Positions 43,092 through 51,250 of a stretch of 64,000 bases of DNA are shown here, one piece after another; position 1 is the first letter of the stretch; the number at the start of each line of letters is the position of its first letter. The DNA comes from Tsukamurella sputi (GTDB taxonomy: Bacteria; Actinomycetota; Actinomycetes; Mycobacteriales; Mycobacteriaceae), in NCBI RefSeq assembly GCF_007858445.1, contig NZ_VIGV01000003.1, positions 434,001-498,000 on the forward strand, read 5' to 3'. The notes below the pieces were generated by a model. It did no database searches, had not been told where the DNA came from, and saw nothing but the letters and a program-made list of their open reading frames with translations. Position numbers and translations under genes: made by a program.

Positions 43092-46000
43092 CTAATCGCG
43101 CTTGCGCTTGCCCTGGTTGAAGACCCACGGCGAGATCGGGTTGCCCTGCCACTTGGTGTTGGCGGGCACCGAGTCGCCGCGCATGACGAGCGATGCCGGG
43201 CCGACGGTGGCACCGTCGCCGACGGATGACGCGGGAAGCGCGACGCAGTGCGGGCCCAGCGTGGCGCCCTTGCCGAGCACGACGGTGTCCATCGCCATGA
43301 TCCGGTCGTGGAAGAGGTGCGTCTGCACGACGCAGCCGCGGGAGACGGTCGCGGCGTCGCCGAGGGTCACGAGGTCGGCCTCCGGCAGCCAGTAGGTCTC
43401 GCACCAGACGCCCCGGCCGATCTTCGCGCCGAGCATCCGCAGCCACAGGTTGAGAATCGGCGTGCCGGTGGCGGCGTGCGCGAACCACGGTGCGGCGACG
43501 CACTCGACGAAGGCGTCCGAGAGCTCGTTGCGCCACACGAACGAGGACCACAGTGGGTGCTCCTCGCGGCCGATCCGGCCGACCACCAGCCACTTCGCCG
43601 CAGCCGCGACGCAGCAGGCGATCGCTCCCGCGACGAGCAGTGTCACGCTCGAGAGCAGCGCCGCGAGCCACCAGCCGACGTTGATCGCGAAGTAGTTCAG
43701 CGCGACCAGCGTCGCGAGGCCCAGGCCGAAGCTGACGAAGACCGCGAGCAGGCGCGCCGTCTCGACGGTGCCGCGCGCCATGCGCAGGCCGAGCGACGGG
43801 TTGTACGTGAAGGTCGAATCCGTGTTGCCCGCGGTGCGGCGCAGGCGGACCGGGGGAGAGCCGAGCCAGGAGCTGCCGCTCTTCGCCTTCGACGGGGTGG
43901 CGCTCAGCACGGCGACGAGTCCGTCCTTGGGGACGCGACGGCCGGGCCCCGTCATCCCCGAGTTGCCGAGGAAGGCGCGCTTGCCGATCTTGGCCTCGTC
44001 GATGCGCATCCAGCCGCCGCCGAGCTCGTAACTGCCGACCATGGTGTCGTCGGCGAGGAAGGAGCCGTCGCCGATGGTCGTGAACTTGGGGATGACCATC
44101 GCGGTCGAGATTTCGGCGTCCTTGCCCACCTTGGTGCCCAGCATGCGGAACCAGATCGGGGTCAGCAGCGAGGCGTACAGCGGGAACAGGAAGGTGCGGG
44201 CGGCGTCCATGAGGCGCTCGGTGGCCCACACCTGCCAGCCGACGCGGCTGCGCACCGCGTGGTACCCCGGCTTCAGCCCGACCGAGAGCAGCCGCACCGC
44301 GAGCAGCGTCAGGAGGGCGTAGACCGCCAGCGAGACGATGACGGCGATCGGCAGGATCGCCAGCGCGTGCAGCGCGGCCTCCTTGAGGTACGCGTCGTCG
44401 CGCACGAACCAGCCGATCAGTGCGAGGCCCGCACCGATCGCGACCATCGGCAGGCCCGCGAGGAGCACCGAGCTCAGGCCGTAGACCCACACCCAGAAGG
44501 GCTTGCGCGGCGGGTGCTCGGCCGGCCACGGGTGCTCGGCCTTGCCGATCTTCTCCGCGGGCGAGCCCGCCCAGTGCTGCTTGGCCTTGACCTTGCCGAA
44601 GACGGCGGAACCCGGTCCGATCTCGGCGCGCTTACCGATCTTCGCGCCCGGGAGCAGCGTCGAGCGGGCGCCGACGGACGCCTCCTCGCCGATGCTGATC
44701 TCGCCGATGTGCAGTTCGTCGCCGTCGAGGTAGTGGCCGGCCAGGTCGACCTCGGGCTCGACGGAGGCGTGATCGCCCAGCTCGAGCATGCCCGTGACCG
44801 GCGGGAGGGCGTGCAGGTCGACGCCCTTGCCGATCGTCGCACCGAGTGCGCGGGCGTAGTAGATCATCCACGGTGCGCCGGAGAGGTTCTCGGCGCCGGA
44901 CGCCGCGGTGAACCGCTCGGCGATCCACAGCCGCAGGTGTTCGGGGCCGCCGCGGCGGTAGACGCCGGGCTTCAGCCCGCCGAGCAACAGGCGGCAGGCG
45001 ATCACCGACAGCGCCATCCGGCCGATCGGGGTGATGAAGACGAGGAACAGCGCGAGCACGACCCACCAGTCGAGCGTGGGCAGCAGGTCGGAGCCGGTGG
45101 CCCAGGCGAAGACGTTGTTGGCGATCGCCATCCACGTGAGCCACTGCAGGCCCGTCAGCGTGGTGAGCGGGACCGACAGCAGGATCTGGGCGACGCCCGT
45201 CGACCGCGGGGTGGGCCGCACCTCGCGCGGTTCGGCGACCTCCGCCGGCCGCAGCGAGTCCAGGTACGCGGCGAGCGACCCCAGGCGGGGGTGGTCGTAG
45301 AGATCCGCGACGGTGACCGACGGGTACTGCTCGCGCAGCGCCGTGACCAGCTGCGCCGCGCTGAGCGAGCCGCCGCCCTCGGCGAAGAAGTCCGCGTCCT
45401 CACTGGTGATCGACGCCCCGAGGATGCCGGACCAGCGCTCCGCGACCCACGCGGCGGTGCCGTCGAGGTCGCCGGTGTCCGTGTCCTCGGAGCCGGGCAG
45501 CGGCCACGGGAGAGCGTTGCGGTCGACCTTGCCCGAGGTGCGGGTGGGCAGCTCGTCCATCAGCGCGAGCCGGGGGACCAGCGCGGCCGGGAGCTCCTTG
45601 GCGAGCAGCTCGCGGGCTGCCTTCAGGTCGAAATCGGGGTCCGTCGAGGCGAGGTACCCGACCAGCATCGACGTGCCCGCGGAGTTCTTCCGCACGGCGG
45701 CCGCGGCGCCGGAGACGCCCGGCAGGTTCTGCAGCGCGTTGTCGACCTCGCCGAGCTCGATCCGCCGGCCGCCGACCTTCACCTGGTCGTCGGCGCGGCC
45801 CTCGAAGAGCAGGCCCTCGGGCTCGAGACGCACCAGGTCGCCCGAGCGGTACGCGCGCTCCCAGCCGAGGGTCTCCATCGGCGCGTACTTCTCGGCGTCC
45901 TTGGCCGGATCGAGATAGCGGGCCAGGCCCACGCCGCCGATCACCAGCTCGCCGGACTGTCCCTCCGCCACGGGCAGTGACGTCGTGGGGTCCACGACCG

Positions 46001-47000
46001 CGAGGTCCCAGCCCTCCAGCGGCAGGCCGATCCGGACGGGTCCCTTGCCGTCGAGGGGCGCCGCGCAGGCCACGACGGTGGCCTCGGTCGGGCCGTAGGT
46101 GTTCCACACCTCGCGGCCGTCGACGGCGAGCCGCTGCGCCAGCTCGGGCGGGCAGGCCTCGCCGCCGAAGATGAGCAGGCGGACGGCCTCCAGGGCCTCG
46201 GCGGGCCACATGGCGGCCAGGGTCGGCACCGTCGACACCACGGAGATATCGCGGGACACCAGCCAGGGACCGAGGTCCATGCCGGACCGGACGAGTGAGC
46301 GCGGGGCGGGCACGAGGCAGGCGCCGTGGCGCCAGGCCAGCCACATCTCCTCGCACGAGGCGTCGAAGGCGACGGACAGTCCGGCGAGCACGCGGTCGCC
46401 GGGGCGCAGTGGCTCGGCCTGCAGGAACAGGCGCGCCTCGGCGTCGACGAAGGCCGCGGAGTTGCGGTGGGTGACGGCGACGCCCTTGGGCGTGCCGGTC
46501 GAGCCCGAGGTGAAGATGATCCAGGAGTCGTCGTAGGGCACGGGCAGGCGGTTCCCGGGCTCGACGGTGCCCGCCTCGATGGCGGCCGCCCGCTCCTTGG
46601 TCGACGGTGCGCGCCACAGTCCGTCACCCGTGAAGATCGCGGCGGCGTGCGCCTCGCCGAACACCAGATCGGCGCGTTCCTGCGGATCGTCGGCGTCGAC
46701 GGGGACGTACGCGGCGCCCGCCGCGAGCGTCGAGAGGATCGCGACGTACAGCGAGCGGTGGCCGGACGGCATGCGGATGCCGACGCGATCACCGGCCTGC
46801 ACACCGCTGCGGCCGAGGAAGTCGGCGCCCTCGAGCACTTCCTCCCACAGCTCGGAGTAGGTGAGGACGACGTCGCCGTCGTCGATGGCGGGCACCTCGG
46901 GGTAGGCGTCGACGCTCGCCCGGAGGATGTCGATCAGGGTCCGCGGCTCGGGGGCCGAGCCGGACAACAGGTACTGCGGGGGGATCGCGTTCGGGACCAC
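43092..47000 (-). CDS. Pls-type membrane nonribosomal peptide synthetase (epsilon-poly-L-lysine synthetase-like)
   Basis: This 1302-residue protein is a single-module synthetase joined to a membrane region. Residues 1-505 are an adenylation domain: FTSGSTGTPKG (163-173), FDASCEEMW (212-220), NTYGPTE (300-306), YRSGDLV (384-390) and SGKVDRNALP (489-498). Residues 520-585 are a carrier domain with the phosphopantetheine serine at 545 (EGGGSLS). Six hydrophobic segments follow in pairs (about 603-632/644-672, 835-866/878-905, 1083-1106/1110-1139). Each pair is followed by a left-handed beta-helix-like soluble domain ending in W-x-G-[SN]-P (810-814, 1045-1049, 1284-1288). This is the layout and length of Pls (about 1319 residues), which polymerises lysine without condensation or thioesterase domains. 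The pocket residues read DAESIGTVVK, resembling lysine codes. Product unproven. Confidence 0.86.
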   Translation of the reverse strand: MVPNAIPPQYLLSGSAPEPRTLIDILRASVDAYPEVPAIDDGDVVLTYSELWEEVLEGADFLGRSGVQAGDRVGIRMPSGHRSLYVAILSTLAAGAAYVPVDADDPQERADLVFGEAHAAAIFTGDGLWRAPSTKERAAAIEAGTVEPGNRLPVPYDDSWIIFTSGSTGTPKGVAVTHRNSAAFVDAEARLFLQAEPLRPGDRVLAGLSVAFDASCEEMWLAWRHGACLVPAPRSLVRSGMDLGPWLVSRDISVVSTVPTLAAMWPAEALEAVRLLIFGGEACPPELAQRLAVDGREVWNTYGPTEATVVACAAPLDGKGPVRIGLPLEGWDLAVVDPTTSLPVAEGQSGELVIGGVGLARYLDPAKDAEKYAPMETLGWERAYRSGDLVRLEPEGLLFEGRADDQVKVGGRRIELGEVDNALQNLPGVSGAAAAVRKNSAGTSMLVGYLASTDPDFDLKAARELLAKELPAALVPRLALMDELPTRTSGKVDRNALPWPLPGSEDTDTGDLDGTAAWVAERWSGILGASITSEDADFFAEGGGSLSAAQLVTALREQYPSVTVADLYDHPRLGSLAAYLDSLRPAEVAEPREVRPTPRSTGVAQILLSVPLTTLTGLQWLTWMAIANNVFAWATGSDLLPTLDWWVVLALFLVFITPIGRMALSVIACRLLLGGLKPGVYRRGGPEHLRLWIAERFTAASGAENLSGAPWMIYYARALGATIGKGVDLHALPPVTGMLELGDHASVEPEVDLAGHYLDGDELHIGEISIGEEASVGARSTLLPGAKIGKRAEIGPGSAVFGKVKAKQHWAGSPAEKIGKAEHPWPAEHPPRKPFWVWVYGLSSVLLAGLPMVAIGAGLALIGWFVRDDAYLKEAALHALAILPIAVIVSLAVYALLTLLAVRLLSVGLKPGYHAVRSRVGWQVWATERLMDAARTFLFPLYASLLTPIWFRMLGTKVGKDAEISTAMVIPKFTTIGDGSFLADDTMVGSYELGGGWMRIDEAKIGKRAFLGNSGMTGPGRRVPKDGLVAVLSATPSKAKSGSSWLGSPPVRLRRTAGNTDSTFTYNPSLGLRMARGTVETARLLAVFVSFGLGLATLVALNYFAINVGWWLAALLSSVTLLVAGAIACCVAAAAKWLVVGRIGREEHPLWSSFVWRNELSDAFVECVAAPWFAHAATGTPILNLWLRMLGAKIGRGVWCETYWLPEADLVTLGDAATVSRGCVVQTHLFHDRIMAMDTVVLGKGATLGPHCVALPASSVGDGATVGPASLVMRGDSVPANTKWQGNPISPWVFNQGKRKRD

Positions 47001-47122
47001 GGTGGCCGACTTCCTCCGGTTATGCAGACGGGCACGACAGAGAACACAGAACTTCGCGTTGATTGTGTCAGGTCACAGGAATGCCGCCGAACCGACCGGC
47101 GGAGCTAAGCTGGAAGCATAGA

Positions 47123-47136
47123 TTACTGGCCAGTAA
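47123..47136. promoter_or_regulatory. Perfect palindrome TTACTGGCCAGTAA before the esterase gene
   Basis: This 14-base palindrome ends one base before an AAGGAG ribosome binding site and 15 bases before the esterase ATG, in the region divergent to the Pls-like gene. It is a likely operator; TetR-type regulators bind similar sites. No regulator is encoded next to it. Confidence 0.6.
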
Positions 47137-47151
47137 CAAGGAGTGCTCGAC

Positions 47152-48114
47152 ATGGCCGTCATCGCCCATCGTGGCCGCAGTGTGCGTGCCCTGATCGTGC
47201 TGTGGTTCGTTCGCATCGTCATGAAGACGCTGTTCCGCGTCTTCCCCATGAGTGATCGCACCCTGCCCCTGCTGCGTGCCGCGGAGCCCTACCTGAGCCG
47301 GGTGCCGCAGTCCGTGCGCGGCGTGCGGATCGAGAAGATCACCCTGGGCGGCGTGCCCACGGAGCGCATCGTGCCCGACGGTGACGCGGATCCGCATCCT
47401 CGCGCGGCCCTCGTCTACTACCACGGAGGCGCCTTCATCGGCTGCAACCTGGACACGCATCGCCGGATCGCGGTGCTGCTGGCCCGGGGGCTGCGCGTGC
47501 CGGTCTACAACGTGGAGTACCGCCAGTATCCGGACGGTGGCGTCGGCACGTCCGTCGCCGACGGATTCGCGGCGTACCGCGAACTGCTCGACTCGGGTGA
47601 CTTCGACCGGATCCTCGTGGCCGGTGACTCCGCGGGCGGTTTCGTGTGCGCCAAGGTGATCGAGTACGCGGCCGAGGCCGGTATCCAGGGGCCCGCCGCG
47701 TTCGCCGGATTCTCACCGTTCCTCGACATCAGCGCGGAGCTGCCCCGTTCGTCGCGGCACGACGCGATGCTGCCGCTCGGCAAGATCCGCCGTCTCCGCA
47801 CCGTGCTGGGGCGCGGTCCCGAGGCGCTGCGCGGTCCGGAGGACATGACCACCGACGAGACGGCGCGCTACTTCCCGCCGAGCATTCTGTTCGCGGCCAG
47901 CCGCGAGGCTCTCGAACTGGACTCGATGGAGCTGCACGCGTCGCTCGACCGGGCCGGGATCGAGAACGAGGTGCACATCTACGACGGTCAGGTACACGCC
48001 TTCGTCGTCAGCGCCGGGCTGACCCCCGAGTCGTGGGCCGCGTACAAGACGGCCGTCGCCTTCCTCTCCGAGCACCTCACCGAGGCGGAGGCGCCGCGCA
48101 GCGAAGCGGCCTGA
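47152..48114 (+). CDS. HSL-family alpha/beta hydrolase (lipase/esterase)
   Basis: This 320-residue enzyme has the hormone-sensitive-lipase signature HGGAF (about residue 82), the nucleophile serine in VAGDSAGGFVC (about 160) and the catalytic histidine in QVHAFV. The N-terminus has a short hydrophobic helix (ALIVLWFVRIVMKTLF), likely for membrane association. Family members hydrolyse short acyl esters, and mycobacterial relatives (Lip proteins) act on lipids. ATG 47152 was chosen over GTG 47143 because AAGGAG lies eight bases before it. It is divergent from the Pls-like gene and directly follows a perfect palindrome. Confidence 0.87.
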   Translation: MAVIAHRGRSVRALIVLWFVRIVMKTLFRVFPMSDRTLPLLRAAEPYLSRVPQSVRGVRIEKITLGGVPTERIVPDGDADPHPRAALVYYHGGAFIGCNLDTHRRIAVLLARGLRVPVYNVEYRQYPDGGVGTSVADGFAAYRELLDSGDFDRILVAGDSAGGFVCAKVIEYAAEAGIQGPAAFAGFSPFLDISAELPRSSRHDAMLPLGKIRRLRTVLGRGPEALRGPEDMTTDETARYFPPSILFAASREALELDSMELHASLDRAGIENEVHIYDGQVHAFVVSAGLTPESWAAYKTAVAFLSEHLTEAEAPRSEAA

Positions 48115-48150
48115 CGTCTCGAAACATCACACACCGGCTATTGCGTATCG

Positions 48151-48156
48151 TAAAGT
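48151..48156 (+). promoter_or_regulatory. -10 hexamer TAAAGT, leaderless type
   Basis: TAAAGT is followed by six bases and the ATG of the TIMP-like gene at 48163, without ribosome binding site. Confidence 0.5.
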
Positions 48157-48162
48157 CAACGC

Positions 48163-48735
48163 ATGGTTGGGCGATGGACGGTCCGAGGGCTCGCTGCGAT
48201 CCTCACCGCGCTGTCCGTTGTTCTCGGGATCGGTGTCGTGGCACCGGGCTCGAACGGTGTCGCGTCGGCGTGCTCCTGTGCATCGCTGGCGGTCCCGAAG
48301 GACCTCGTCGTCATCCACGGCGTGGTCGAAAAGCAACTCGTCGGTGATCGCGAGGTCGATCTTCAGGTTCGCGTGACCTCGATGTTCGGTGCGACACCCG
48401 AGCGGGTGACCGTGATTCGGGCCGAATCCGGTCGCTATTCGTCGTGCGGTGACGACTACGCGGACGGCCAGGAGGTCCGCGTGGTGGTGAGGCCCGGCGG
48501 CCCGCGGTGGGTGCACCCGATCTGCGCGAACGCGGTGTTCAGCCGCGCCGACGCGCCCGACGTCACCGGCACCCCGCCGGGCCCGGGCGCGGAGGAGCAC
48601 TTCCTTCCCGGACCGCCCCACTCCTGGCTTCGGGTCGCGCGGCAGTCGTATTGGGCGATGCCGACGGTCGTCGCGCTCGGGCTGGTGCTCGGGCTCGGCC
48701 TCGCGGTGGTGCTGGTAAGGAGGCCGCGCGGCTGA
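48163..48735 (+). CDS. Secreted membrane-anchored protein with TIMP-like Cys-X-Cys N-terminus
   Basis: This 190-residue protein has a signal peptide (about 1-36, VRGLAAILTALSVVLGIGVVAPG) with mature sequence starting at ACSCAS, then a compact beta-rich domain to about residue 125 (ESGRYSSCGDDYADGQEV, CANAVF) and one C-terminal membrane segment (WAMPTVVALGLVLGLGLAVVLV). A mature Cys-X-Cys start with later conserved cysteines is how tissue-inhibitor-of-metalloproteinase-like (TIMP) bacterial proteins look. The function as a protease inhibitor is only inferred. The ATG follows a leaderless-type -10. A Pro/Gly-rich linker precedes the membrane helix. Confidence 0.68.
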   Translation: MVGRWTVRGLAAILTALSVVLGIGVVAPGSNGVASACSCASLAVPKDLVVIHGVVEKQLVGDREVDLQVRVTSMFGATPERVTVIRAESGRYSSCGDDYADGQEVRVVVRPGGPRWVHPICANAVFSRADAPDVTGTPPGPGAEEHFLPGPPHSWLRVARQSYWAMPTVVALGLVLGLGLAVVLVRRPRG

Positions 48736-48778
48736 CGCGCGTGCTCGCAGTCGGGACGCCGTGGCGTTTCCGCGCGGA

Positions 48779-49513
48779 CTACCTCGCTCTGTCGATCTCC
48801 GCGACTACGGCGTCCTGCCCGCGGGCGACGGCGTGCTGTCGCGCGGTGACGCCGTCGCGGTCCGCGAGACCGGGGCGTGCGCCGGCGTCGAGGACGAGGC
48901 GGACCGTCTCGACGTGGTTCGCATCGCCGTTGCCGAGGATCACGGCCTCCAGCAGGCAGGTCCACCCCGAATTGTTCACGTGGTCGACGTCGACACCGGC
49001 CGCGATCAGTAGCTTCACGTTCTCCACGTGCCCGTGTTCGCACGCGGGGATCAGCGCCGTCCCGCGGTAGCGGTTGAGGCTGCGTACGTCGGCGCCGTGC
49101 CGCAGCGTCGAGGCGAGGATCTCGGTCATCCCCTCGGCGCCCGCGTAGAGGTACGTCGAGTCCTGGATGTCGTCCTTCGTATTCGGGTCCGCGCCGGCGT
49201 CGAGCAGGGCGAGTGCGATCTGCGTGTGCCCCGCCTTCGTCGCCGCCACGACCGCCGTGCGGCCCCGCGTGACGCGGACCTCGAGGTCGGCACCGTCGGC
49301 GATGGCCCTCGCGGCCGCGGCGAGATCGCCCGCGGTCACGGCGCGCACCAGCGCACGGGTGGCCTCCGGGGTCGGGACTGGGCGCACCGTCGACGACGAT
49401 GCCGGGACCGCCGAACTCGACGGTGCCCCGCCGGCGGCCGGGGTGGATGGCAGTTGCTCGACCGAGCAACCCGCGAGGAGCAGCGCCATGCCGACGAGGG
49501 CGGCTCGCCTCAC
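48779..49513 (-). CDS. Lipoprotein with ankyrin repeats
   Basis: This 244-residue protein starts with a lipoprotein signal (VRRAALVGMALLLAGC, with cysteine at about residue 16) and a Ser/Pro-rich linker, then about five ankyrin repeats from residue 45 (for instance GRTAVVAATKAGHTQIALALLDAGADPN and GTALIPACEHGHVENVKLLIAAGVDVD). Ankyrin repeats mediate protein binding; the partner is unknown. It would sit on the outer face of the membrane. GTG 49513 overlaps the deaminase stop in a GTGA arrangement, so the two are co-transcribed. Confidence 0.85.
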   Translation of the reverse strand: MRRAALVGMALLLAGCSVEQLPSTPAAGGAPSSSAVPASSSTVRPVPTPEATRALVRAVTAGDLAAAARAIADGADLEVRVTRGRTAVVAATKAGHTQIALALLDAGADPNTKDDIQDSTYLYAGAEGMTEILASTLRHGADVRSLNRYRGTALIPACEHGHVENVKLLIAAGVDVDHVNNSGWTCLLEAVILGNGDANHVETVRLVLDAGARPGLADRDGVTARQHAVARGQDAVVAEIDRAR

Positions 49514-50001
49514 GGGGCTATCCCGGCCGCCCGTGCGTGTAGGACACGGATCTCGTCGGCGAGCGACGGCTCCGGGCCGGAGACGGGCACCGTCGGCGCG
49601 ACGGCGTGGATCGGCAGCGGCGCCACCGGTGCCGGCGCGACGCCCCACTCCCGGTGCCAGGCGACCAGCTGCTCGGTGCTGCCCGCGTAGACGATGCGGC
49701 CCAGCCCGACCCAGGCGTGCGCCGCGCTGCACATCGCGCAGTGCTCGCCCGACGTGTAGGTCACCGCCGCAGCACGCTCCGCGGGCGTCAGGTGTTCCGC
49801 TGCCCAGCGGGCGATCTCGAACTCGGGGTGTCGCGTCGCGTCGCCGCCGGACACTCGGTTGCGGTCCTCGAAGACGACCTTCCCTTCGTGGACGAGCAGG
49901 GAGCCGAAGGGCTCGTCGCCGTCGTCGAGGGCGGTGCGGGCCAGCTCGACGCAGCGGCGCAGGTGGGGGAGATCGGTGGCGGTGGGCGCGGAGACGGTCA
50001 T
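49510..50001 (-). CDS. Nucleoside/guanine-type deaminase (CDA fold)
   Basis: This 163-residue protein has the zinc-deaminase signatures: HPEFEIARWA (the H-x-E-like metal/acid pair) at about residue 60 and SGEHCAMCSAAHAW (PCxxC-like second pair) at about 85. The fold covers cytosine, guanine and tRNA adenosine deaminases; the residues between the motifs do not settle the substrate. The ATG at 50001 has a leaderless-type TACCGT six bases upstream. It is divergent from the MerR gene and overlaps the ankyrin lipoprotein gene. Confidence 0.8.
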   Translation of the reverse strand: MTVSAPTATDLPHLRRCVELARTALDDGDEPFGSLLVHEGKVVFEDRNRVSGGDATRHPEFEIARWAAEHLTPAERAAAVTYTSGEHCAMCSAAHAWVGLGRIVYAGSTEQLVAWHREWGVAPAPVAPLPIHAVAPTVPVSGPEPSLADEIRVLHARAAGIAP

Positions 50002-50007
50002 GGACCG

Positions 50008-50013
50008 ACGGTA
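50008..50013 (-). promoter_or_regulatory. -10 hexamer TACCGT of the deaminase, leaderless type
   Basis: Minus-strand TACCGT, then six bases and the ATG at 50001. Confidence 0.45.
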
Positions 50014-50029
50014 GCCCGCCCGGCCCGAC

Positions 50030-50061
50030 TTGACCCTCCCCTCGGGGGGAGACCCCATACT
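50030..50061 (+). promoter_or_regulatory. MerR-type promoter with 20-base spacer and dyad
   Basis: TTGACC (50030-50035) and CATACT (50056-50061) are 20 bases apart, longer than the normal 17. The spacer holds the inverted repeat CTCCCC-TCGG-GGGGAG (50036-50051). This is the form that MerR regulators bind and untwist; the MerR gene itself starts six bases later. Confidence 0.7.
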
Positions 50062-50067
50062 CGATCC

Positions 50068-50892
50068 GTGACCGCACCGAGCCTCATGTCGATCGGGATG
50101 TTCTCCCGCGCAACGCTGCTCTCCGTCAAACAGCTGCGCCGCTACCACGAGCAGGGCGTCCTCGTGCCCGCCGCGATCGACCCCGCGACGGGCTACCGGC
50201 ACTACGATCCGGCCCAGGTGCACGACGCCGCGGTGCTGACCCGGCTGCGCGACCTGGACCTGCCGCTGGCCGCCGTGGCGCGGGTGCTCGAGGCGCGCGA
50301 CCCCGACGTGACCCAGAGGATCCTCGCGGAGCACGAGGCCGTGCTGCGCGAGCGACGGGCCGGGCTGGAGCGCGCCATCGTCGCGCTGCAGGACGCGACG
50401 GCTCCCGTCGCGAACACCCCGATCCATCTGCGCGAGTTCGATGCGATCGACGTGCTCGAGATCGCGTCGGACGTCGAGCACGTCCGCCTCCCCGAATTCC
50501 TCAATGCCGCGTACACCGAGCTCGAGGGGTGCGCCGCGGCCGCGGGCCTGACGGTGACGGGCCCCTCGCTCGCCGAATACCCGTCACAGGTCGCCGAGGT
50601 CGAGCGGGTCGCCGCACTGATCCCCGTCTCCGGCCCCGGCGCGATGACGGGGCGCGTGCGCAACAGGCGGCTGGGCCGTGCTCGGTGCGCCGTCGCCGTG
50701 CACCACGGCTCGTACGAGCGGTTCGACGAGACCTACGGGCAGCTCGGCGCGTGGGTCGCGCGGAACGCCACCGATGCGCGCGGGTCGATCATCGAGCGCT
50801 ATCTCGTGGACCCCTGCGCGGCCGCGACCCCCGCGGACCTGCGCACCGAGATCTGGTGGCCCGTCGAGGCCGCCCCGACGAAGGAGAACTGA
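50068..50892 (+). CDS. MerR-family regulator with GyrI-like ligand domain
   Basis: This 274-residue protein has a MerR DNA-binding domain (about residues 8-75: SIGMFSRATLLSVKQLRRYHEQGVLVPAAIDPATGYRHYDPAQV), a helical dimer linker, and a C-terminal GyrI/effector-binding-type domain (about 120-270, ending IIERYLVDP and EIWWPVE). Proteins of this kind sense small hydrophobic or cationic drugs or metabolites. The GTG start has no ribosome binding site but a CATACT element six bases before it. It is followed closely by a VOC protein gene in the same direction. Confidence 0.85.
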   Translation: MTAPSLMSIGMFSRATLLSVKQLRRYHEQGVLVPAAIDPATGYRHYDPAQVHDAAVLTRLRDLDLPLAAVARVLEARDPDVTQRILAEHEAVLRERRAGLERAIVALQDATAPVANTPIHLREFDAIDVLEIASDVEHVRLPEFLNAAYTELEGCAAAAGLTVTGPSLAEYPSQVAEVERVAALIPVSGPGAMTGRVRNRRLGRARCAVAVHHGSYERFDETYGQLGAWVARNATDARGSIIERYLVDPCAAATPADLRTEIWWPVEAAPTKEN

Positions 50893-50893
50893 C

Positions 50894-51247
50894 ATGACCC
50901 TCACGCTGCAGATGATCAACCTGGACTGCGCCGATGTCGCCGGCCAGGCCGAGTTCTGGTCGCGAGCGCTCGGCGTGCCCGTCGACGAGAACGACGGCAA
51001 CGCCTTCATGCGCACCGTCGGGTATCAGAACCCCGCGCTGCCTCGAATGATGTTCCTCGCCGTGCCCGAGGGCAAGACGGTGAAGAACCGGATGCACCTG
51101 GACCTGCACGCCGACGACCGCGCGGCGGAGGTCGCCCGCCTCGTCGGGCTCGGTGCCACGACGGTGCGCGAGCACGACGAGTGGGGCGTCCAGTGGACGG
51201 TGCTGCAGGACCCCGAGGGCAACGAGTTCTGCGTCGCCCAGGGCTGA
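50894..51247 (+). CDS. VOC-family (glyoxalase-like) protein
   Basis: This 117-residue protein has the VOC fold pattern: two beta-alpha-beta repeats, with DCADVAGQAEFWSRALGV at the start, MHLDLHADDRAAEV in the middle and QDPEGNEFCVAQG at the end. It has the metal-ligand-like His and Glu residues (MHLDLH, NEFCV). Such proteins cover lyases, dioxygenases and drug-binding resistance proteins. It lies one base after the MerR stop codon and may be controlled by that regulator. The substrate is unknown. Confidence 0.8.
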   Translation: MTLTLQMINLDCADVAGQAEFWSRALGVPVDENDGNAFMRTVGYQNPALPRMMFLAVPEGKTVKNRMHLDLHADDRAAEVARLVGLGATTVREHDEWGVQWTVLQDPEGNEFCVAQG

Positions 51248-51250
51248 CGC

